DNA from: Modestobacter italicus
GTDB taxonomy: Bacteria; Actinomycetota; Actinomycetes; Mycobacteriales; Geodermatophilaceae
NCBI RefSeq assembly: GCF_019799965.1
Contig: NZ_JABGCJ010000004.1
Span: 372,001-436,000, forward strand
DNA: 64,000 bases
Reading direction: 5' to 3'
Part shown: one piece after another, positions 34,001 to 42,826 of the stretch
Layout of the letters: each line of letters starts with the position of its first letter
How positions within the stretch are numbered: the stretch's first letter is position 1
Made by a program: the position numbers and the translations under genes
The notes under the pieces: generated by a model
What the model saw: only the letters and a program-made list of their open reading frames with translations
Databases searched by the model: none
What the model was told of the DNA's origin: nothing

Positions 34001-34392
34001 TGCTGCGCGGTGGCGACCGGGCAGGGGCCCGGGCCGCCCTGGCCGCCGTCCCCGACTCCCCGCGCGACCTGCTGCTGGAGGTGCGCGGCTGCCTGGCCGC
34101 GCGGGCGGCGGTGGCCCTCGGCGACCGGGCACGGGCGGGCCGGCTGTACGACCAGCTGCTGCCGGCCGCCGACGAGCTGGCCGGCGCCGGCAGCGGCCTG
34201 ATCACCCTCGGACCCGTGGCGGCGACGCTCGGCGAGCTGGCCACCGCACTGGGCCGGGTGGAGGACGCCGCGACCCACCACCGGCAGGCGCTGGCGGTCG
34301 CCGAGCGGGTCGGCGCCGGACACTGGGCCGCCGCCGCCCGCGCGGCGCTGTCGAGGGACGGGATCGGCCACCAGCCTCCGCGCACGGCCTGA
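31099..34392 (+). CDS. AfsR/SARP-type BTAD regulator with AAA ATPase and tetratricopeptide-like C terminus
   Basis: A 1097-residue transcriptional regulator. Residues about 5-95 are an OmpR-like winged helix (RFGVLGPVTAEDDGDPVDLR then VQTFVGDLRRAL). Residues about 100-250 form the bacterial transcriptional activator domain (RLLALALYRAGRQGDALAAL, LGVDPGPALRQLEADVL). A Pro/Thr linker with 15-base DNA repeats leads to an ATPase with Walker A VSGAAGAGKTALATALA and Walker B VLVVLDDLHWADEDTLAL. The final ~500 residues are Ala/Leu-rich helical repeats. Such proteins activate secondary metabolism or stress genes, but no biosynthetic cluster adjoins it. GTG start. Confidence 0.9.
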   Translation: MPGTSVRFGVLGPVTAEDDGDPVDLRGPRHRAVLARLLVARGRAVPLAHLVDDLWDETPAGANGAVQTFVGDLRRALEPHRPPRTPPQLLVTVAGGYALRTAPGTVDADRFETALSSATGLLDDGRPDDARALLDDALARWRGPAYADVADRAWARAEAGRLDELRLLAVQRRAEAALAAGHAAEAVPELSALLTDHPLREDTWRLLALALYRAGRQGDALAALRRARAVLGAELGVDPGPALRQLEADVLAQAPGLTGPPPRTSTPRTSTPRTPAQPGPALPPAARLVGRDDELATLTAAAATAAEGRPQLALVSGAAGAGKTALATALADQLRTAGWTVAWTTSPEVPGAPAAWPWTQLGAALAGQAPPPGRDDDPATARFHRHRALTAALVAAAQRAPVLVVLDDLHWADEDTLALVGTLLPDLAGARVLMVGTHRATDLSPGLAEALGRLARAEPIRVYLGGLTGPQTAELVAGLTDRVLPAAELELLHARSGGNPFLARELARLFGSGGVAALRTVPAGVRDVVRQRVQRLPETARTHLRRAAVQGPDVDLDLLVRLTGTEDAVLETVETALLAGLLEEAGPTGLRFAHALVQEALYADVPRVRRTREHAAVAAVLTGTRPDAVETIAHHLLRAEDQAEPAAVVHWAGAAARRAEHRSAPHEAATLWRGVRTALDRLPDADPRDRLAARTGLVRALAVTGHLQEARRERAAAVDAAEQLGDPLLTAAVVGSSDVPAIWTANDDEELSARLVAVAERTLAALPAERRTERARLLVTIALERRADDGPRGGEAAREAEQLARALDDPALLALALDARFLQSAHRAGLAPERARIGTELVALTAGAVHLATFEVLGHLVLVQARSALGDLAGADRHAAAADALAERHGLPVVGVFTDWYAALRLAVRGATDAARAAYRAAATRLTGTGMSGLQDGLLPLALLSLDPAGAVDAGWGPHEPWVRPLVLLRGGDRAGARAALAAVPDSPRDLLLEVRGCLAARAAVALGDRARAGRLYDQLLPAADELAGAGSGLITLGPVAATLGELATALGRVEDAATHHRQALAVAERVGAGHWAAAARAALSRDGIGHQPPRTA
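31881..31919 (+). repeat. 15-base tandem repeat in the BTAD-regulator linker
   Basis: The unit GCCCCGCACCTCGAC occurs at 31881-31895 and 31896-31910, with a 9-base partial third copy. In frame it encodes repeated PRTST in the linker between the BTAD and ATPase domains, a likely site of length variation. Confidence 0.75.
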
Positions 34393-35907
<1,515 letters not shown>

Positions 35908-35951
35908 CCGGCGCTCCGCCACCGTCCGGCACCCGGGAGTCAGGAGGAGCC

Positions 35952-36179
35952 GTGCCCGAGACCGAGTTCACCGAGGGCGAGCACGTGGAACACCACCGCG
36001 ACGGATCGGTGCGCGCCCGCGGGCCGGTCGTCGACGGCCGGCCGCACGGTTACTGGGAGTGGTTCCGCACCGACGGGACGCTGCTGCGCTCCGGGTACTT
36101 CGCCGCCGGCGAGAACGTCGGCGAGTGGACGACGTACGACCGGTCCGGCGCCCCGTACAAGGTGACCGACAGGGGCTGA
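35952..36179 (+). CDS. YwqK/MORN-like small protein
   Basis: A 75-residue protein of the type annotated as toxin-antitoxin system YwqK family antitoxin. Repeat-like segments EHVEHHRDGSVRARGPVVDG, RPHGYWEWFRTDGTLLRSGY and GENVGEWTTYDRSGAPYKVT each follow the G-x-W-x-x-Y/F-x-x-x-G pattern. No toxin gene is adjacent, so an antitoxin role is unproven. GTG start with AGGAGG upstream. It follows argG by 44 bases and could be cotranscribed. GAG CAC GTG GAA CAC near its start resembles a parS half site. Confidence 0.75.
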   Translation: MPETEFTEGEHVEHHRDGSVRARGPVVDGRPHGYWEWFRTDGTLLRSGYFAAGENVGEWTTYDRSGAPYKVTDRG

Positions 36180-36190
36180 GCGGGCCGGCG

Positions 36191-36700
36191 TCAGCGGCGC
36201 CGGTCCCCCCGCCGGGCCGGGCGGGGAGCGGGCCACTCGACCACCCAGGTCTCCCCCGGCCGCAGTGCCGCCCACCGCCGCCCGGTGTCCGCGAGATCGG
36301 TCGCGGCGGCCGCCAGCTCGGCTCCCGGCCGGCCGTCGGCAGCGAGTTCGGTGGCCAGCACCTCCTCGCCGCGGGACAGCCGCCCGACCAGGTCGGCCAG
36401 CGCCTCGGCACGCTGGATCTGCGCCGACCGCTCGCGCTTCAGCTGCTCGGACCGGGTGGCGGCGTGCGGCGGCTGACGGCCGGAGACGTGCCGCATGCTG
36501 CGCCAGACGACGCCGTCGGCGACGCAGCCCCAGATCCCGTCACGGACCTGCAGCCGGGTCTCCACCACGGCGTGCACCAGGTCGTGCGGCAGATCCGCCC
36601 CGCCACCGGCGCCGCGCATCGCGAACACCACGCCGTCGTCCCGTTCGACGAGGGTCTCCACCGGCCGCCGGTCGGCCATCCGGGTGAACGTCAGTCGCAC
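36191..36700 (-). CDS. Conserved hypothetical protein
   Basis: A 169-residue protein started at GTG 36698-36700 (VRLTFTRMADRRPVETLVER). The N-terminal half looks like a small beta domain with the segment LPHDLVHAVVETRLQVRDGI then WGCVADGVVW. The C-terminal half is a helix (SEQLKRERSAQIQRAEALAD) and ends in an Arg/Pro tail. No catalytic motif is recognised. It is convergent with the YwqK-like gene and in tandem behind the NDH-2 gene (33-base gap). An internal ATG at 36679 is possible. Confidence 0.65.
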   Translation of the reverse strand: MRLTFTRMADRRPVETLVERDDGVVFAMRGAGGGADLPHDLVHAVVETRLQVRDGIWGCVADGVVWRSMRHVSGRQPPHAATRSEQLKRERSAQIQRAEALADLVGRLSRGEEVLATELAADGRPGAELAAAATDLADTGRRWAALRPGETWVVEWPAPRPARRGDRRR

Positions 36701-36732
36701 CCTCCCAGGCTGACCCCGGCGGTCAACCGGTT

Positions 36733-38136
36733 TCAGCCGGCGTCGCGGGCGGCGCGCTCGGCGTCGTAGATCCGCGTGGCCTGGGCGGCGTCCAGCCGGG
36801 CGTCCTCCGGCCGCACGACGGACAGCTGCGTGCTCTCCGGCGGCAGCACCGTCTGCCACAGCCAGTCCACCGCCACCCGCAGCCGGTTGGCCATCGCCGG
36901 CAGGGCGTACAGGTGGTAGCCGCGGGTGACCACCTTGGCCAGCGGACCGGTCAGCGGGACGCCGAGGGGCTTGGCGACCGCGTCCCAGCCGCCGAGGTCG
37001 GCGACCAGACCGAGGTCCTTGTGCCGGTAGGGCCGGGCCTGCCCGACGCCGAGACTGGCGGCGACGTTGCGGCCCAGCGCGGTGCCCTGCCGCTGGGTGT
37101 GCTGCGCCGTCGGGGGGGTGTCCGGCACGTCGTCCTGGCCCTTCCCGGCGGCCAGGTCCGGGACGGCGGCGGCGTCACCGGCCGCCCACACGTCGGGCAC
37201 ACCGGGCACGGACAGGTCCGTCTCCACCACCAGCCGCCCCTTGCGCAGCGGCAGCCCGAGCTCGGCCACCAGCGGGTTGGCCATCACCCCGGCGCCCCAG
37301 ACCAGCGTGCGGGTGGCCACGGTGGTGCCGTCGGTGAGCTCGACCTCGTGGGCGTCGGCGGAGGCGACCGTGACGCCCAGCCGCACGTCGATCCCCCGCT
37401 TGCGCAGCAGGTCCAGGCTGCGGCTGCCCAGCTGCGGGCCGAGCTCGGGCAGCACCGCCTCCGCCAGGTCGATCAGCACCCAGCGCACGTCCTCGGCGCG
37501 GGTCTTGCCCCAGCGCGCCTCGATGGTGCGCAGCCAGCGCTGGGTCTGGGCGACGAACTCGGTGCCGGTGTACCCGGCGCCCACGGCCACCACGGTGAGC
37601 AGCTCCGACCGCCGCGCCCGCCCCTCCGGGGTGTCCGGCTCGGCGTCGGCCAGGTCGAGCATCTGCAGCAGGTGGTCGCGCAGGTACACCGCCTCGACCA
37701 GCGTCTTGAGCCCGCGGGCGTGCTCGGCGACCCCGGGGATGTCGAACTGCCGGGTGACCGAGCCCGGCGCGAGCAGCAGCCGGTCCCACGGCTCGGTGTA
37801 CGGCTCTCCGGACCCACCCGGGACGACCGGCGTGACGGTGACGGTCCGCCCGTCCAGGTCCACGGCGGTGACCCGGCCGAGCACCAGCCGCACCCCGGGC
37901 AGCGCCCGGCGCAGCGAGACCGCGATGTGCCGGGCCTCGATCACCCCGGTGGCCACCTCGGGCAGCAGCGGGCTGTAGAGCAGGTAGTCGGTGGGGTTGA
38001 CGAGCACCAGCTCCACCCGGCCGGCCGACAGGTGCCCCTGCAGGTGCTTCTGCAGGTGCTTGAGGGCGTAGAAGCCGGCGAACCCGCCGCCGACCACCAC
38101 GATCCGGGTGGTCTTCTCCTGCTCCGCGTCGCTCAC
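36733..38136 (-). CDS. ndh: Type II NADH dehydrogenase (NDH-2) family oxidoreductase
   Basis: A 467-residue flavoprotein. The FAD motif is IVVVGGGFAGFYALKHL (residues about 12-28); the NADH motif is TVVAVGAGYTGTEFVAQTQR; the third motif near the C terminus is VPDVWAAGDAAAVPDLA. It should pass electrons from NADH to menaquinone without proton pumping, as a peripheral membrane protein. The C-terminal segment (VVTRGYHLYALPAMANRLRV then DWLWQTVLPP) is the amphipathic/hydrophobic anchor typical of NDH-2. GTG start with AGGAGG upstream. An upstream in-frame extension lacks homology-like character. Confidence 0.9.
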   Translation of the reverse strand: MSDAEQEKTTRIVVVGGGFAGFYALKHLQKHLQGHLSAGRVELVLVNPTDYLLYSPLLPEVATGVIEARHIAVSLRRALPGVRLVLGRVTAVDLDGRTVTVTPVVPGGSGEPYTEPWDRLLLAPGSVTRQFDIPGVAEHARGLKTLVEAVYLRDHLLQMLDLADAEPDTPEGRARRSELLTVVAVGAGYTGTEFVAQTQRWLRTIEARWGKTRAEDVRWVLIDLAEAVLPELGPQLGSRSLDLLRKRGIDVRLGVTVASADAHEVELTDGTTVATRTLVWGAGVMANPLVAELGLPLRKGRLVVETDLSVPGVPDVWAAGDAAAVPDLAAGKGQDDVPDTPPTAQHTQRQGTALGRNVAASLGVGQARPYRHKDLGLVADLGGWDAVAKPLGVPLTGPLAKVVTRGYHLYALPAMANRLRVAVDWLWQTVLPPESTQLSVVRPEDARLDAAQATRIYDAERAARDAG

Positions 38137-38285
38137 AGCGCGCCTCCTGGTGCCTGGTCCTGGTCCGCCGGGGACGGCCCCGCCGTTGCCCGGGACGTCC
38201 TCGGCGCCGAGTCCCTGCAACGTATCGGCCCCGACCGGGGGTCGGCTCGGTGAACGGCGTCCCCCGCGGCTGCGAGACTGCGCGC

Positions 38286-38672
38286 GTGGCTCCTCGACGA
38301 TGCCCGTGCGGCTCGGGCCTGTCCTACGCGGAGTGCTGCGGCCGACTGCACGACGGGACGGCGGCCGCGGCCACCGCCGAGCAGCTGATGCGCTCGCGGT
38401 ACAGCGCCTTCGCCGTCGGCGACCCGGCGTACCTGCTGGCCACCTGGCACCCCAGCACCCGCCCGTCGACGCTGGACCTCGACCCGGACGTGCGCTGGAC
38501 CGGCCTGGAGGTGCTCGCCACCAGCGGCGGCGCACTGCTGGCCGCCCAGGGGACGGTGGAGTTCCGGGCACACTGGCGGGCCGGTGGCCGGTCCGGCGCC
38601 CAGCACGAGCGCAGCCGGTTCACCCGCGCGGACGGCGCCTGGCGCTACCTGGACGGCGTCGCGCTGCCCTGA
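38286..38672 (+). CDS. YchJ-family protein with SEC-C-type zinc motif
   Basis: A 128-residue protein. It opens with the metal motif CPCGSGLSYAECCGRLHDG, the SEC-C/YchJ signature that binds zinc. The YchJ body follows: AEQLMRSRYSAFAVGDPAYL, ATWHPSTRPSTLDLD, and VEFRAHWRAGG. The fold resembles NTF2-like domains. The biochemical function of this widespread family is unknown. GTG 38286 is chosen because the upstream frame reaches into the ndh promoter region. It is divergent from ndh. Confidence 0.85.
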   Translation: MAPRRCPCGSGLSYAECCGRLHDGTAAAATAEQLMRSRYSAFAVGDPAYLLATWHPSTRPSTLDLDPDVRWTGLEVLATSGGALLAAQGTVEFRAHWRAGGRSGAQHERSRFTRADGAWRYLDGVALP

Positions 38673-38715
38673 CCCGGGGCTGGACCACGCCACGCCGACC
38701 CGGGATCGTGGCCGC

Positions 38716-38922
38716 ATGTCCCGCCATGAGCTGACCGTCGACGGGGAGGACTTCGTCGTCACCGCGCGAGCGGGAGGACACGACTTCACCTGGGTCAGCG
38801 GGCCGCACCGCCCGCACTACGGCTTCTCCTCCTCCCGCCCGCAGATGACCGAGGCGCAGATGCGGGCGGCGATCACCGGCTTCCTGGCCGAGATCAACCC
38901 GGAGACCGGCTACCTGGACTGA
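38716..38922 (+). CDS. Small conserved hypothetical protein
   Basis: A 68-residue protein started at ATG 38716 (MSRHELTVDGEDFVVTARAG). It has a beta-hairpin-rich N-terminal half (GGHDFTWVSGPHRPHYGFSS) and a helical C-terminal half (TEAQMRAAITGFLAEINPET). It follows YchJ by 43 bases. No named family. Composition and codon usage fit a real gene. Confidence 0.7.
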   Translation: MSRHELTVDGEDFVVTARAGGHDFTWVSGPHRPHYGFSSSRPQMTEAQMRAAITGFLAEINPETGYLD

Positions 38923-39003
38923 GCGGCCTGGTCAGCGGCCGGGCCGGGCGGCCAGGCGCCCGTGCAAGGGTGGGGGCGCCACACACCGACCCGGGAGGCC
39001 CCG

Positions 39004-39651
39004 ATGCCGCACCTGCTGCACCTCGACTCGTCCGCCGACCCGCGCAGCTCGGCATCCCGCGAGGTGACGGCGGCGTTCGTACGGGGCTGGCAGGCGCGCG
39101 GCGCGGAGTTCACCGTCACCTCCCGCGACCTGCAGGCCGACCCGCCGCCGCACCTGCCCGACGCGGCGCTGCACTGGTCGCCCCGGCTGCGCACCCCTGC
39201 GGAGACCGTCGACCCGGCGGCCGAGGCGCAGCAGCAGCGCTACCTCGACGAGCTGATGGCCGCCGACGTCCTGCTGGTGGGCGCCCCGATGTACAACTGG
39301 TCGCTGCCCTCGACGCTCAAGGCGTGGGTCGACCACGTGCACGTGCTGGGCACCACCGTGCCGTTCGGCGACTACGAGGCCCGGCCGCTGGCCGGCCGCA
39401 CCGCGGTGGTCGTCTCCAGCCGGGGCGCCAGCTACGACTCCGGCGGCGAGCAGGCCAGCTGGGACCACACCGTGCCGCCGCTGGAGCTGGTGCTGGGCCG
39501 GTCGTTCGGGATGAGCGTCTCGGTGATCACCCTGCAGCTGACCCTGGCCGACCGGGTGCCGGCGATGGCCGACCTGCGCGGGCAGGCCGCCGCCGAGGCC
39601 GACGCGGCCCGCAGCTACGCCGAGGAGCTGGCCGGCCGGGTCACCGCCTGA
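39004..39651 (+). CDS. azoR: FMN-dependent NADH:quinone oxidoreductase / azoreductase
   Basis: A 215-residue flavodoxin-like protein. The FMN phosphate loop is LLHLDSSADPRSSASREVT, and the flavin-ring loop GAPMYNWSLPSTLKAWVDHV is diagnostic of AzoR. VVVSSRGASYDSGG follows as the next flavin-contact loop. It reduces quinones and azo compounds by two electrons with NADH, often protecting against quinone stress. GGGAGGCCCCG precedes the ATG. It is monocistronic, followed by 160 bases without a gene. Confidence 0.9.
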   Translation: MPHLLHLDSSADPRSSASREVTAAFVRGWQARGAEFTVTSRDLQADPPPHLPDAALHWSPRLRTPAETVDPAAEAQQQRYLDELMAADVLLVGAPMYNWSLPSTLKAWVDHVHVLGTTVPFGDYEARPLAGRTAVVVSSRGASYDSGGEQASWDHTVPPLELVLGRSFGMSVSVITLQLTLADRVPAMADLRGQAAAEADAARSYAEELAGRVTA

Positions 39652-39793
39652 GCACGCCGGCGGCGTTCACCCGATCGGCGGTCACCTGCGCCGACATTCG
39701 CCGTCCCGACGGGGACGCGCCGCGCCTGCGCCACCGCGCGGACACCTGACCCGCTGAGCCTGGCGGGCGTCCGGGCCCTGCCCAGGGGCCTCT

Positions 39794-39810
39794 CGACACC
39801 CGAGGTGTCG
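39794..39810 (+). promoter_or_regulatory. Hairpin enclosing the ribosome site of the OlsB-like gene
   Basis: A perfect 7-base inverted repeat, CGACACC-CGA-GGTGTCG, ends two bases before the GTG start. The Shine-Dalgarno GAGGTG (39802-39807) lies in its right half, so folding would hide it. It may equally be a DNA operator. Confidence 0.4.
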
Positions 39811-39812
39811 TC

Positions 39813-40568
39813 GTGACCACAGCACTGACCGCCGCCCCGTCGCTGCGCTACACCACCTCCCTGGCCGCCGGGCCTGCCGACGTCGAGGCCGCCCAGCGAC
39901 TGCGCCACCGTGTGTTCGCCCTGGAGTGCGGCGCGCTGCTCGACCCACCGGCCGCGGCCGCCGGGCGGGACGCCGACGAGTGGGACGACCTCTGCGACCA
40001 CCTGCTGGTGCGCGAGGAGGTCACCGGGGAGGTCGTCGGCACCTACCGGCTGCTGCCGCCCGAACGGGCCGCCGCCGCCGGCCGCAGCTACGGCGACGGC
40101 GAGTTCGACCTCTCCCGGCACGCGGCCCTGCGCCCGGGGCTGGTCGAGGCCGGCCGCAGCTGCGTGCACCCCGACCACCGCTCCGGCGCGGTCATCACCG
40201 CCCTGTGGGCCGGGGTCGCCCGCTACGTGCTCGACCGCGGCGCCACCCACCTCGCCGGCTGCGCCTCCATCCAGCTGGACGACGGTGGCGCGACCGTCGC
40301 CGGTGTCTGGGACCTGGTCCGCGCCCGCCACCTGGCCCCGGCCGCTCTGCGGGTGGTGCCGCACCTGCCCTTCGACGTCACCGCCCCGCCCCGGCCGGAC
40401 CGGCTGGTGGTGCCGCCGCTGCTGCGCGCCTACCTGAAGCTCGGCGCCCGGGTGTGCGGTCGTCCGGCCTACGACCCCGCGTTCGGCACCGCCGACCTGT
40501 ACGTGCTGCTGGCCATGTCGGACATCCCGCCCCGGGTGCTCGACCGGCTGCTGGGCGGTGCCCGGTGA
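39813..40568 (+). CDS. OlsB-like GNAT-family N-acyltransferase
   Basis: A 251-residue acyltransferase of the hemolysin/OlsB group. RLRHRVFALECGALLDPPAA and DEWDDLCDHLLVREEVTGEV carry the family Asp/His pattern, and LVEAGRSCVHPDHRSGAVIT is the core motif. In ornithine-lipid synthesis OlsB attaches a 3-hydroxyacyl chain to ornithine. The following gene is a PlsC-type acyltransferase with overlapping start (GTGA), matching the OlsB-OlsA pair. A mannosyltransferase-like gene completes the apparent operon. The amino acid acceptor cannot be told from sequence. Confidence 0.82.
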   Translation: MTTALTAAPSLRYTTSLAAGPADVEAAQRLRHRVFALECGALLDPPAAAAGRDADEWDDLCDHLLVREEVTGEVVGTYRLLPPERAAAAGRSYGDGEFDLSRHAALRPGLVEAGRSCVHPDHRSGAVITALWAGVARYVLDRGATHLAGCASIQLDDGGATVAGVWDLVRARHLAPAALRVVPHLPFDVTAPPRPDRLVVPPLLRAYLKLGARVCGRPAYDPAFGTADLYVLLAMSDIPPRVLDRLLGGAR

Positions 40569-41500
40569 GCTGGGTGCCCGTCTCCTCCTGCACGACCGCC
40601 TGCACGGCCGACCCCGCCCCGACCGTCGACCCCGCCACGCGGCGCCGCCGGTGGCTGCGACTGACCGGGGCCCTGGCCGGCGCCGGTGCGACCGCCCTGC
40701 AGGCGCCGCTGACCAGCGCCCGGGGCCGCCGCCGGATCCTCGTCTGCGCGGCCGCCCGGGTGCTCACCGCCGTCGGCGTCCGGGTCGAGGTGCACTCCTC
40801 GCCGACCGCCTGGCCGCGCGCCGGCGCCGGGCGCGGCCCGGGCCAGCTGGTGGTCAGCAACCACGTCTCCTGGGTCGACGACCTGGCGATGCTCACCGTC
40901 GTGCCGGGGCTGCCGGTGGCCAAGCGCGAGGTCGCCGGGTGGCCGCTGGTCGGCGGGCTGGCCCGCCGGGCCGGCGTCGTCCTGCTCGACCGCGGCCGGA
41001 TACGCACCCTGCCGGGCACCGTGGGCGAGGCCGCAGACCTGCTGCGCACCGGCACGCCGGTGACGGTTCACCCGGAGGGGACGACGTCCTGCGGGGTGGA
41101 GCTCGGCCGCTTCCGGCCGGCGTTCTTCCAGGCCGCCGTGGACGCCGCTGCCCCGGTCTGCCCGGTCGCCGTCCGGTACCGGGTGGACGGCGGGTCGGCC
41201 AGCGCCGTCGCCGGCTACCTGGCCGACGAGCCGCTGTGGCGCAGCATCGCCCGGGTGGTGCGCACCCGTGGCCTGGTGGTCGAGGTGCACCTGCTGCCCG
41301 CCCTCGACCCGGCCGGCGCCGACCGCCGGGAGCTGGCCGCGCTGGCCGAGTACGCCGTCGCCGCGGTCACCGAGGCCCGCCCACCGGTGGTCACCGCGCA
41401 CCCCCGCCGGCCGCGGGTGCCGGCCCGGCCGGTGCCGGTGCGGCGGCAGACCGCGACGCCCGAGCCGCCCCAGCGCTCCGGAGCACCTCGTGCTGCGTGA
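40565..41500 (+). CDS. PlsC/OlsA-like 1-acyl-sn-glycerol-3-phosphate-type acyltransferase
   Basis: A 311-residue acyltransferase. The catalytic HX4D is in VVSNHVSWVDDLAML, and the second motif is VTVHPEGTTSCGVELGRFRP (EGT). A hydrophobic N-terminal segment (LRLTGALAGAGATALQAPLT) probably anchors it to the membrane. Its GTG overlaps the OlsB-like stop. As an OlsA-like enzyme it would O-acylate the lyso-lipid made by the preceding protein. A phosphatidic-acid role is an alternative. The C-terminal ~40 residues are Pro/Arg-rich and overlap the next gene by 11 bases. Confidence 0.82.
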   Translation: MSWVPVSSCTTACTADPAPTVDPATRRRRWLRLTGALAGAGATALQAPLTSARGRRRILVCAAARVLTAVGVRVEVHSSPTAWPRAGAGRGPGQLVVSNHVSWVDDLAMLTVVPGLPVAKREVAGWPLVGGLARRAGVVLLDRGRIRTLPGTVGEAADLLRTGTPVTVHPEGTTSCGVELGRFRPAFFQAAVDAAAPVCPVAVRYRVDGGSASAVAGYLADEPLWRSIARVVRTRGLVVEVHLLPALDPAGADRRELAALAEYAVAAVTEARPPVVTAHPRRPRVPARPVPVRRQTATPEPPQRSGAPRAA

Positions 41501-42683
41501 GGACGCCGCGCCCGTCGAGCTGACCGACGACGTGCTCCCGGTGCTGGTGCCCGGGTCGGCCGGACTGCGGGTGGCCGTGGTGGCCGAGACCTTCCTGCCC
41601 GCGGTGAACGGCGTCGTGAACTCGGTGCTCCGGCTGGTCGACCACCTCGCCGTCCGGGGGCACGACCCGGTCGTGGTCGCACCGTCCGGCGCGAGCTACG
41701 AGTCCCGGTGCGGCGCCTGGATCGAGGTGGTCACCGTGCCGGCCATGCGGTTGCCCCGCTACCGGCAGCTGTCCCTCGCCCGCCCGGCCGGCGACCTGAC
41801 CACCGTGCTGCGCCGGCTGGCCCCCGACGTGGTGCACCTGGCCTCCCCGGCGGTGCTCGGCCTGGCGGCCGGTCGCGCCGCCCGCACGCTGGGGGTGCCG
41901 TCGGTCGCCGTCTTCCAGACCGACCTGGCCGCCTACGCCCAGCGGTACCGGCTGCCCGGCGGTGCGCCGGCGGCCTGGCGCTACCTGCGCAGGGTGCACG
42001 GGACGGCCGACCTCACCCTCGCCCCCTCGTCGGCGACCGCCTCGGTGCTGGCCCGGCAGGGCATCGGCCCGGTGGCGCTGTGGCCGCGCGGGGTGGACCT
42101 CGACCAGTTCGCACCCGGCCGCCGGGACGAGGAGCTGCGCCGGCAGTTCGCCCCGGGCGGCGAGCTGCTGGTCGGCGTGGTGGCCCGGCTGGCGGTGGAG
42201 AAGCGGCTGGAGCTGCTCGCCCCGCTCAGCGAGCTGCCCGGGGTCCGCCTGGTCGTGGTCGGGGACGGCCCGCAGCGCCGGGCGCTGACCCGGCTGATGC
42301 CCCGGGCCCGGTTCCTCGGCCAGTTGGGCGGCGCGGAGCTCGGCGCCGTGGTCGCCTCGCTGGACCTGTTCGTGCACCCGGGCGCCGACGAGACGTTCTG
42401 CCAGGCGGTGCAGGAGGCGCTCGCCGCCGGGGTGCCCGCGGTGGTCGCCGCCTCCGGCGGGCCGCTGGACCTGGTGCGGCACCGGGAGAACGGCTGGCTG
42501 TGGGCCGGGGGCGACCCGCACCTGCTCGCCGCGGTCGTCGCCGGCCTGCGCGACGACCGGGCGGCCCTGCAGGCAGCCGCCGCCCGCGCCCGGGCCTCGG
42601 TCGAGGGCCGCACCTGGGGCCGGGTCGGCGACGAGCTGATCGGCCACCTCCACCGGCTGCGGGCGGCGGCCCACGCGGCCTGA
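41490..42683 (+). CDS. GT4-family glycosyltransferase (MgtA/alpha-mannosyltransferase-like)
   Basis: A 397-residue GT-B enzyme. The N-terminal motif VVAETFLPAVNGVVNSVLRL is the signature of the MgtA/PimB-like and SqdX group. WPRGVDLDQFAP, a nucleotide-binding VGVVARLAVEKRLELLAPLS, and the donor-binding PGADETFCQAVQEALAAGVP with its E-x7-E spacing are all present. Such enzymes add mannose (GDP-Man) or another sugar to a lipid acceptor. GTG 41490 with CGGAG upstream; coupled to the acyltransferase pair. A glycosylated amino-acid lipid is a possible product, which is inference from the operon. Confidence 0.85.
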   Translation: MLREDAAPVELTDDVLPVLVPGSAGLRVAVVAETFLPAVNGVVNSVLRLVDHLAVRGHDPVVVAPSGASYESRCGAWIEVVTVPAMRLPRYRQLSLARPAGDLTTVLRRLAPDVVHLASPAVLGLAAGRAARTLGVPSVAVFQTDLAAYAQRYRLPGGAPAAWRYLRRVHGTADLTLAPSSATASVLARQGIGPVALWPRGVDLDQFAPGRRDEELRRQFAPGGELLVGVVARLAVEKRLELLAPLSELPGVRLVVVGDGPQRRALTRLMPRARFLGQLGGAELGAVVASLDLFVHPGADETFCQAVQEALAAGVPAVVAASGGPLDLVRHRENGWLWAGGDPHLLAAVVAGLRDDRAALQAAAARARASVEGRTWGRVGDELIGHLHRLRAAAHAA

Positions 42684-42707
42684 CCACCGTCGGCGGCACG
42701 CCTCGTG

Positions 42708-42723
42708 CGTTCCACGTGGAACG
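42708..42723. promoter_or_regulatory. parS-like site 3 (intergenic, perfectly palindromic)
   Basis: CGTTCCACGTGGAACG is a perfect 16-base palindrome, 24 bases after the glycosyltransferase stop. It matches the parS consensus at 12 of 16 positions and keeps the CACGTG centre and the GTT/AAC arms. Confidence 0.55.
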
Positions 42724-42826
42724 TCCGCCTCAGGAGTTCGCTCCCCGCCCGGCCGGGGCAGAGGTGGACACAGCCGTGTCCGGGCAGGATCGGACCGGCA
42801 GCCCCGCACCCGCCCCCGGAGACGAC

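Noticed and set aside
35952-36179. Toxin-antitoxin pair at the YwqK-like gene
   Set aside because: No toxin-like partner frame on either side; only the family name suggests it.
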